Assembly (NCBI GenBank): GCA_022749755.1
Contig: CM040450.1
Location: 5,508,913-5,572,912 of the forward strand
Direction of reading: 5' to 3'
Source of the DNA: Azadirachta indica
Taxonomy: Eukaryota; Streptophyta; Magnoliopsida; Sapindales; Meliaceae
DNA: 64,000 nucleotides
In this document: positions 56,689-64,000 of the stretch, piece by piece
Layout: each line of letters opens with the position of its first letter
How positions within the stretch are numbered: the first letter of the stretch is position 1
The notes under the pieces: generated by a model
The model's input: only the letters and a program-made list of their open reading frames with translations
Told to the model about the DNA's origin: nothing
Database searches by the model: none
Made by a program: the position numbers and the translations under genes

Positions 56689-58683
56689 TCAGTCCCCTCC
56701 ACCAGCCTTTCCCGTGATAGCAGCCTCCTGATATACAAAACAAAAGAAGGATCAGTAACAAGCAAAGTTATGTAAAGCACTTTCTCTTTTTCCCGACGTG
56801 TTCTAACAGTAACACACTATAAGGGCCTTACAGGTTCAATGTTTCCCTTGCCATTCACCTGTGACAGAGAACTTGAGGAGGTTTCCGAGAACCTGCAGGC
56901 AAGAAGCCTATATCAGTTATCAACCTCAAGGAAACATAAATAACCAAAAATTGGATTACAGACTGCTATGTACATATGTCAAATCATCTGCAAACCAAGA
57001 ATGGGAGAAACAGTTTGCTTGCTGGAATACGTACCGAATTGCCCTTGCTTTTCTTTTATCTTCTTCCAGAGTGTCTGTTTTGGGATATGGTGCAAATCTG
57101 GCAAGTCGAGCTTTCCTCTTTGCCTCCTCATCACCAGCTGAAGAAGGCACAGGAAGCCCAAATCTGAGAAATAATGAACAACAATTAATACCTTTGCAAC
57201 ACAGTAAATTGACATAGATGGTTAAAATTCAACTTATTCTGCAATAAAATAACATAAAGTTGGCGTAGAACAAACCTCTCTGCTCTAGCCTTTCTTTTCA
57301 GCTCCTCAGATGTCTTTGATACTTCTGATCCCTGTGTTTTGGATCCAGTTCCAAACCTGTGAGAAAATTAATCCATACTAGAGCAGTTTAGTTGACAAAC
57401 AGAGACAAAGAATTTGATACTAAACAGTCCAATCGATAAATCGCCAGAAAATTAACACAGTGTTAACAAAAAGGGAAAGATGGGGAAGAATATAAATCAA
57501 GGAAAAGAGAAAGACTGTAAAATGAATTCTCCTTCTGCCTTTCTATTAATAAAATGGAGATGATAGAAACACGAGAGCTATTAATTTCCATTTTTTATCA
57601 TCTACAGAGAGCAAAGCAAAGAGAAAACGTTATATAATTATATGACCATTATATCTTCAACTACAAAATTCTGTGAGCAGTTATCTTCTCCATTCTTATA
57701 TAACGTGAAGGTAAAATATGAATCTCCCAATCAAAGGAGGTTCATCGAATTTGCTGCTATCCTCATAAAAAACTTCAGAACCACAGGCCTTATAGAGAAG
57801 CAGGTGGGGAAATGATTCAAGCCAGGAATATAGATGTATAAACACAAGAACACCCAATAGATAAGCTAAAACAAAATGTGTACAATAGACACTTGATTAA
57901 GCAGCAAATCACAGTTATCCTTCTAAAATTAGATTCAATATTTAAAACCCGTATCCTTCACATTAACAAAAGAAGTGATTCTCTTGCAACTAAACCAATT
58001 ACTAAACCAATTACTAAGCAAATACTAATCAAATCAACCATTAGGAAGTAAAGCTTCGAAGATATGTAAATAACCAGAGTCTTTTAGTTTCCTAGCGATA
58101 TTCGTAACTAATGAACAAAGGCTTTATGTAATTGCTATGTAAAATTGGAACTAATTTTTCTTCTCCTAATTCTAAAGACCCAACAAAGTTATCGCAAAAC
58201 TGGAATTAAACTAGGCACGTATATTTCCTTTCCTTCTTTTATTCTTTTCTTTTCATCCGAATTCTCACCAACAAAAAACTCATAAATCGAAAATAAAAAC
58301 CCGCAAGAAACCCTAAAATTACAAAAATCAAACGAAAAGCACAAAAAACAAATCAATTGTAGCTTTACTTACCTTTCAGCCCGAGAATTACGTTTCTCTT
58401 GCTCAGACAACTGTACTGGCATCCCAAACCGCTCAGCTCGGCGGATCTTCTTCTGAGTATCGGAGACCGGGCCGTCATTCCCCGATAACGGAGACACAAC
58501 AGTCGGGGTGGGCTTCGAATCCTCGGCGTCCTTCTTGACTCCAACAGTTGCAGAATTAACGGCGGCGTCGGAGTTTTTGACCTGATCCTTGGGTTCCCCG
58601 TTCTTGCCAGGGTTTTCTTCCACTGATGAGTTGGTATTGTCGTTGGTGGCGACAGTGGCGAGTTTCTCCGCTTCGGTTGCCAT
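56689..58683 (-). CDS. MOS11: MOS11-type mRNA export protein
   Basis: Five minus-strand exons (58683-58373, 57356-57276, 57163-57035, 56892-56832 and 56727-56689) close the frame with GT/AG borders, giving 206 residues. A polar, acidic N-terminus is followed by the hallmark THO1/MOS11 repeats: [46 protein letters not shown] and [16 protein letters not shown], then [12 protein letters not shown]. The repeated (K/R)RA(E/R)RFG motif is the RNA-binding region shared with human CIP29/SARNP and yeast Tho1. In Arabidopsis MOS11 (At5g02770 from memory) supports nuclear mRNA export with the UAP56 helicase and is needed for some immune-receptor responses. A Gly-rich C-terminus (GKAGGGD) ends the protein. 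Confidence 0.93.
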
Positions 58684-59068
58684 TGTAAGAGAGGAGAGAG
58701 ACGAAAGGACGAGAGGTAGCGTGAAGAGAACAAGCGAGCGGGAAGAATGAGGAAGATAGATGGCTTTGGATTTGCTTTCGTGCTAAATGCAATACAGAAT
58801 GAAGGAGAAGAAAAATGTGAAGGGCCAAAAAAGGGATTTCACACCAGCCGCGTGATACTTCATTTATATTTATTCGGACTAAGCCCCGGCAGCATTGTCC
58901 TAGTCGTCTCAACTGGAATATTCTTTTCAGAATTATAAAATTAGCATTACAGTTTGTGGAATTAACAAATTGGTCCTCAAATTTATAACTTTTCTTAGGT
59001 TGCCATCGACCCTTGAATTATTTTACAATCCTTTGTTTTTTTAATTCATGGTAACATTTTTTTATTTT
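58684..59068. other. Promoter region of MOS11
   Basis: Non-coding. The 58684-58750 stretch is GA-rich and is the probable leader. The small + strand open frame at 58747-58938 has no support. Confidence 0.4.
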
Positions 59069-59757
59069 TTTTGTCTAAACTTTAAACATGAGTAAATTTT
59101 AAATTTAACTAAAATTTGAATTTGAATAATATGTTTATTTTTTATTTTAAATATTTAAAAATAAATATTAAGTTATTTGTTTTAACAAAATAAAAGGTCT
59201 GAAATATGATATTTTGACATATATACTCTTTCAAATGATGCACTTATATCTATGATAAATTTTATTATACTAGCACAATAATAGATAAAAAATTAATAAA
59301 TTATATTAATATATACATTATTTATTTGTTTAATATATAATTTTTTTTTAAAAAAATAATTTTTAATTGATATAAAAATTAATAAAAAAATAAAAACCAT
59401 ATTATAATATAGTTGTAATTTTATAAATATACAAATTTATTATAATAATTAAAACATAAAATAGATAGGATTAAGAAGATAAATAGAAAAGACCTACAAT
59501 ATATAAAAGATATGCTAAAAACCGTTAATTAGGATTTTAATTTTATTAGTAAATAAGTTAATAAAATGGAGATATTTTTAAAAAATAAAAATATTAAATT
59601 ATTCAGACATTTGTTCATTCAAATTTAAATTTAAATTTTTAATTTAATTATATTCTGATGTTTACAACAAATATATAGACATAATTTAAAAAACAAACAA
59701 CTCTTACATATTTAAATGACTATATTCAGACTTCAAATAGAAAAACAAACAACCTCT
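59069..59757 (-). mobile_element. Non-autonomous hAT-like element (copy B)
   Basis: Read on the minus strand it starts GAGGTTGTTTGTTTTT at 59757 and runs parallel to copy A (1311-1920). Shared blocks include AATTTAATATTTTTATTTTT, ATTTTATTAA, TATCTTCTTAAT, ATAATTACAACT or its variant, and ATTTTTAAATATTTAAAATAAAAAATAAA. The far end (59069) reads AGTTTAGAC. The copy is about 80 bp longer than copy A owing to AT-rich insertions. No coding capacity, and no target duplication could be fixed. Confidence 0.6.
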
Positions 59758-61339
59758 ATATTTAAAACTTGTTAAAAATATTTAAATTTAATTAATTAAA
59801 GTTCTTAATTTAAACCTAAAGAGTTAATTCAATAACTCATAATCTATGACCCGAATTTTAATATTAATGGAACAATTATAAAATTCAAATTAAACAAAAA
59901 TTGGAAAAAATATTTTAGTTGAGCAATTATATTTTGTATGTGTAATTGAAGAGTGCAAATATATTTGAATGGTGTAGTATCAACATAATGAGGGAGAAAA
60001 ATTTTAGATATGTGGTGGTTATATATAATTGTTTTTATTACGTATTTAGTGATTTAGTAGAGTTGTCTTTTAAATTTAAAATGTTATGATTTAGGGTTTT
60101 TTAACAAAAATTTATTAATTATTTAATTTTCACAAATAATTTTTTAAAAAATTTGATTAATTAATTTAATAAATAAATTTTTAACGTTTTATTTTAAAGA
60201 AATAATATAAAAGTGTTTTAAATAATTTTACCTTTTAAAAAAGTTAGAAAAACTTTATCGCTAAAAATCTGAATTCTAGACTTTTTTTGAATAAAAGTAA
60301 AATAATTTTTTTAATTTTCAAAAATTTTTCTCTAATACCAATCAAACGATATTAAAAAATTTAAAAAAAAATTATCATTTAAAAAACTCTTTTGCTAACC
60401 AAATAGGCACTTCATTTTGAAAGATTTTACAAAATTAATTTTTGTAAATTATTTATTATAGGAAAGATCAACTTAATAATGAAAAGTAATTTGAAAAAAT
60501 TAAGAATATATGTTTTTGAAAGCTATAATCTGTACACCAATTATATACGAGGATAGTTATTAGAGTTATATTGTTATATGTGCCTTCAAAGCATATGATA
60601 TAATAGTATATTTATGACTTAAAAAGATCATTTGTTTTTATATATAGTTTGAGCATATATTATAGCCTATATTTATAAAATATGTATTTTGTGTATTTCT
60701 CAGGAGATATCAATGCAAACAAATATAAATTCACCACTAGTTCTTTATTAATAAAAGATTATTCACAACTATTTATGGACGGGTATTTTATAATGTGAAA
60801 TTATAATTTTTTATTTTTATAAAATCATATAATTTTTTAACAAATGAATTTTGTAATTTTCATTGGCCCCTATAAAGCATGTTAGGTTTTGATGTGTTAT
60901 TGAATTTGTAAAATAAAAAGATAACATAAATAGTAGAGAAAATAAAAGATCTTACATTAATCTCTTATTTTAATAAGATAACATTGTTCACACTTATAAG
61001 TAATTCAAATAAAATTATATTCAATATTACATAATTAAATATATATTTAATATATATTCTACACACAATTTATATCCTTCGTAACTTTTTTTTTTAAATT
61101 TTAAATGAAAATTATTCTCATATTCTATTTTACACAAAACGACACAACATCGCGGTCTAGTTGGACCGAAGAAGCAGTGGAGCCGAACAAAGAAAGACTT
61201 CCTCTCAAGTCCGAACGATTTCCGGGGACCAAAAATTTATGAAGGATAAGATTTATTTATAAATAATCAGCAATCTCTCTCTCTTCTGTATTCAAACGTC
61301 CAGTCAATTTTGTTTCTTGAAGCAGAGCTCAAATCAGTC
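59758..61339. other. AT-rich upstream region of the TerC gene
   Basis: No gene is recognised. The stretch around 60050-60410 ends with CTAACCAAATAGGCAC and is reminiscent of a hAT-type terminus, but no second end was found. Positions 61140-61339 probably contain the TerC promoter and leader. Confidence 0.45.
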
Positions 61340-63647
61340 ATGGGTTTAGCTTCGGTCATTTACAATGGCGTTCAAGCTCCTCTCAAGTTCGATTCACTTC
61401 TGCTCAGGTTTTCGTCCACTTTTCATCCAATTCAAGCTCCGAAATTGTGTTGTGTTCATTTCTATCACACGCACAGTCACACATTCTATTCAGGTTTTTC
61501 TTTCTCTTTCCGACTATGTCTTTGTTTAATTCTTGGGATAATTGGGTAAATTTTGTTGTTGAAACTTTTAATTTTGCAGTGAGTCGAAACCGACGTGGAC
61601 AGTGTTCTTCAATTGCGTGTTCGAAAGGAACTCAACAGGAGGATGATTTATCTCCCTTAGGTGAATTGCTTGATTGATCATTTTCTTTTGGAATAAAAAA
61701 GTGAAATTTATTTGCAGAAGGTGCGAGGAGTAGTTCTCAGTCGCATGATGAAATTAACGACGTTAGCACTTCTCATACTCCCTCATCTGTAGATAATTCA
61801 GAGAAAATTGAGGGACATGAAACTTATGCATCATCTATTAAAACTGTTGCTTTCTGGGTGAGTATCTATGAGCTTATTATGTTTAGTCTACTGAATATGT
61901 GGATGCCATCAGTATCTAAATTTTGCGTTTTCTATAGGTGTGCTCTGCGGTGGCATTTGGGGTTGGCGTGGGTATGAAAGAAGGAGTCGGCAAGGCTTCA
62001 GAATTTTTTGCTGGGTAAGAAGATTTACGGGTTGTTATTAACCGATTTTTTAAGGAATTAGATGATTAGTGGATTTCCTTGATGGAAGAAATCAACATTG
62101 GGTGGACAGGAATTATTTGACAACAGTTAGTTTTACCTGGTGATGTTGCATAATGTTTAACTGAACCATCCTTATTCTTAGAGCATCATGTAGTCTCATA
62201 ACTTCCTGGTCATAAATGTCAAATTTAAATAAAGGATTCATGAATTCTAGGTCTTTTGTGAACTTCTGCTCACTGCTATTGAGACACAGCTGAAGATATT
62301 TTGTGTGAGCTCTGAAATTTGACGAGTTTTTGATAAAGGATCCCATACTTGGGATGTACTAACAAAAGATACAATCATTTGTTGACGAGACTGAAGAAGA
62401 GTACTTGCTTGAGGTTGACAAATTATGTCTACTATACCTTTGATCAGATTTTTGGACCGTGGAGAGTTGTGTCTCTTCTCCTCCTGCCCTTTGATTTCTT
62501 GGTCAGATAACTTGGTGAACCATAAGAATCAAGCCCCGAATGTACAGCAACTTTACTGTTATGCCCATAGGAGAGAGATATAGTGACCACTGGAAAGTCA
62601 CAATCTACATATGGCTAGTAGTTAAAAAATTATTTCTACTGACTCTGTTGTTTTTATCATGTTTGTTGATTGACTTGGTCTTAAATTGAGTTTGCATATG
62701 CAGAATTGGATTTTGCTTCTAAAGACTTTTCATCAAAGTGATTATTATAGATGATTTTCAGGTATATACTGGAGCAAAGTTTGTCAGTGGATAATCTGTT
62801 TGTCTTTGTTCTGATATTCAAGTACTTCAAAGTGCCATTTGGTTATCAGGTGCTGTACAAACCTCAGTCTCTCAAAAAATGTCTTTCAATATTGATACGA
62901 AATTAGGAAATTATTGCATCATATTAGTAACGGAGATTTTTATTGCTAGAAATATAGAATCGGGTGCTTTCATATGGTATCGCTGGTGCAATTATCTTTC
63001 GTTTATCATTGATATTACTTGGAACAGCTGCCCTCCAGGTAAAGTCCTTGTCCATACTGGCAAGTCTTTATTGCATGCACATGATTTACTCTTTGTATTA
63101 GCTCCTGCTGAATTTTTTGCTTTCTTCTTGTTTCAGAGGTTTGAGGCAGTTAACCTACTACTGGCTGTGATACTCCTATACTCCTCCTTCAAGGTTCTCT
63201 TCTGAAAATATATAGCAAGAATTAATGCAATGTATCTGTTTCAATTAATTTTTTTAATGGATCACTACAGTTATTTTTTACTTTCTGCTTTATGTATGTC
63301 TTCTTGAAATTATACTCTGAAAAATTTATGTAAAGAACCAGGGAAGAGTATGTTAATTAGGTCAGGTGGTTCTGCTGGTCTAGCACTGGAACTGATTCAC
63401 AGATTTAATGTTTTTGGATATCAAATCTCTTGTGATAGCATTTCGCTTCATATTTCCGAGAATTAAAAAAAAAAAAAAATTTTCTGCTTGTGTTTTTGGC
63501 TTTGATTCTTACAGCTATTAGAGCTTAAATGTTTAGTGGCTCATAACTTTCTTTTATTTGTGTAGCTATTTGCCAGTGAAGATGATGACTCTGATCTATC
63601 TGACAATTTTATAGTGAAGACATGTCAAAGATTTATCCCTGTTACAA
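61340..63647 (+). CDS. TERC: TerC-family thylakoid membrane protein (5' part, runs past the window)
   Basis: Eight exons are visible: 61340-61493, 61580-61660, 61718-61857, 61938-62014, 62762-62849, 62958-63038, 63137-63193 and 63566-63647. The frame is continuous across them and the next exon lies beyond 64000. The N-terminus is Ser-rich and low in acidic residues (MGLASVIYNGVQAPLKFDSLLLRF...), as in a plastid transit peptide. The TerC domain begins around residue 120: VAFWVCSAVAFGVGVGMKEG and FAGYILEQSLSVDNLFVFVLIFKYFKVP (the E-x3-S-x-DN core), then NRVLSYGIAGAIIFRLSLILLGTAAL and RFEAVNLLLAVILLYSSFKLF. The plant homologue TERC (At5g12130 from memory) is needed for thylakoid biogenesis and insertion of membrane proteins. 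Confidence 0.92.
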
Positions 63648-64000
63648 GTAATTTTTTACTTTTATATTCCCTTTATGTTCTTCTGTCCGAGTTCATTGTC
63701 GAATTCATGAATGTTTGTCAAGGTTGATTGCTTAGTCTTTTAATTTTACTCTGCAGTTGAGCCATTCTTGTTTAGAGTAGTTTGAAGTACTCAACTAAAC
63801 ATTTCAATGGACTCTTCTTGTACTAGATAACTAGAAGCTTGGCACTCATATTTTAGGCGGATATATATGTTTGTCAAACACTTGAGATTGCATGGTCTAA
63901 TCTATTGCCTTGCTAATAAAATGAGATATATTCTTTTTACTTGTTGTCATGAAGTATTATTACACTGTTTCTGTGGAAGCATTACTTTTACTTGGGCTGT

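Noticed and set aside
60050..60410. Third hAT-like element
   Set aside because: One end resembles a hAT terminus, but no matching second end or target duplication was found.

Overview
The window is nuclear DNA from a flowering plant, almost certainly a core eudicot. Genes have short exons with GT/AG introns, intergenic DNA is very AT-rich and full of small non-autonomous repeats, and the proteins are typical land-plant families (ABCG half-transporters, PLS-type PPR proteins, FAS1/arabinogalactan, PR-1, SGR9, clade D PP2C, MOS11, TerC). A rosid such as Citrus would fit, but that is inference. No rRNA gene, functional tRNA gene, CRISPR array or bacterial operon was seen.

Layout. Positions 1-2550 are AT-rich and hold a roughly 600 bp hAT-like element. 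Positions 2551-10401 are a tandem ABCG cluster on the + strand: one intact gene (8308-10401) behind three decayed copies (2551-4740, 5428-6690, 7418-7990). The second relic is split by a 611 bp Mutator-like element with terminal inverted repeats and a 9 bp target duplication. Positions 12653-25000 carry a cysteine-cluster (YkgJ-type) protein, a FAS1 protein, an unrecognised acidic protein, a type I membrane protein (-), a PR-1/CAP protein and ALS3 (-). Positions 28618-41804 carry a probable mitochondrial RRM-like protein, a PPR gene (-), an NFRKB-like nuclear gene (-) with a possibly disrupted 5' end, a Tudor-like small protein (-) and a second PPR gene. Positions 43941-64000 carry SGR9 (RING-H2), a coiled-coil protein, a PP2C, MOS11 (-) and the 5' part of a TerC-family gene that runs off the end.

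From memory of Arabidopsis, the order reflects two blocks: ABCG2, ALS3 and two PPR genes (At2g37310-At2g37360), followed by SGR9, PP2C and MOS11 (At5g02750-At5g02770). The junction lies between the second PPR gene and SGR9. Nothing suggests a shared pathway; these are independent genes.

Exon boundaries were worked out by hand from splice consensus and reading-frame continuity, and the frame closes for every multi-exon model except the NFRKB-like 5' end. The most informative observations are the ABCG birth-and-death cluster with its MITE insertion, the two frame breaks at the NFRKB-like N-terminus, a series of four related palindromic repeats, and an inverted pair of hAT-like elements about 57 kb apart. 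I found no convincing undescribed multi-gene system.
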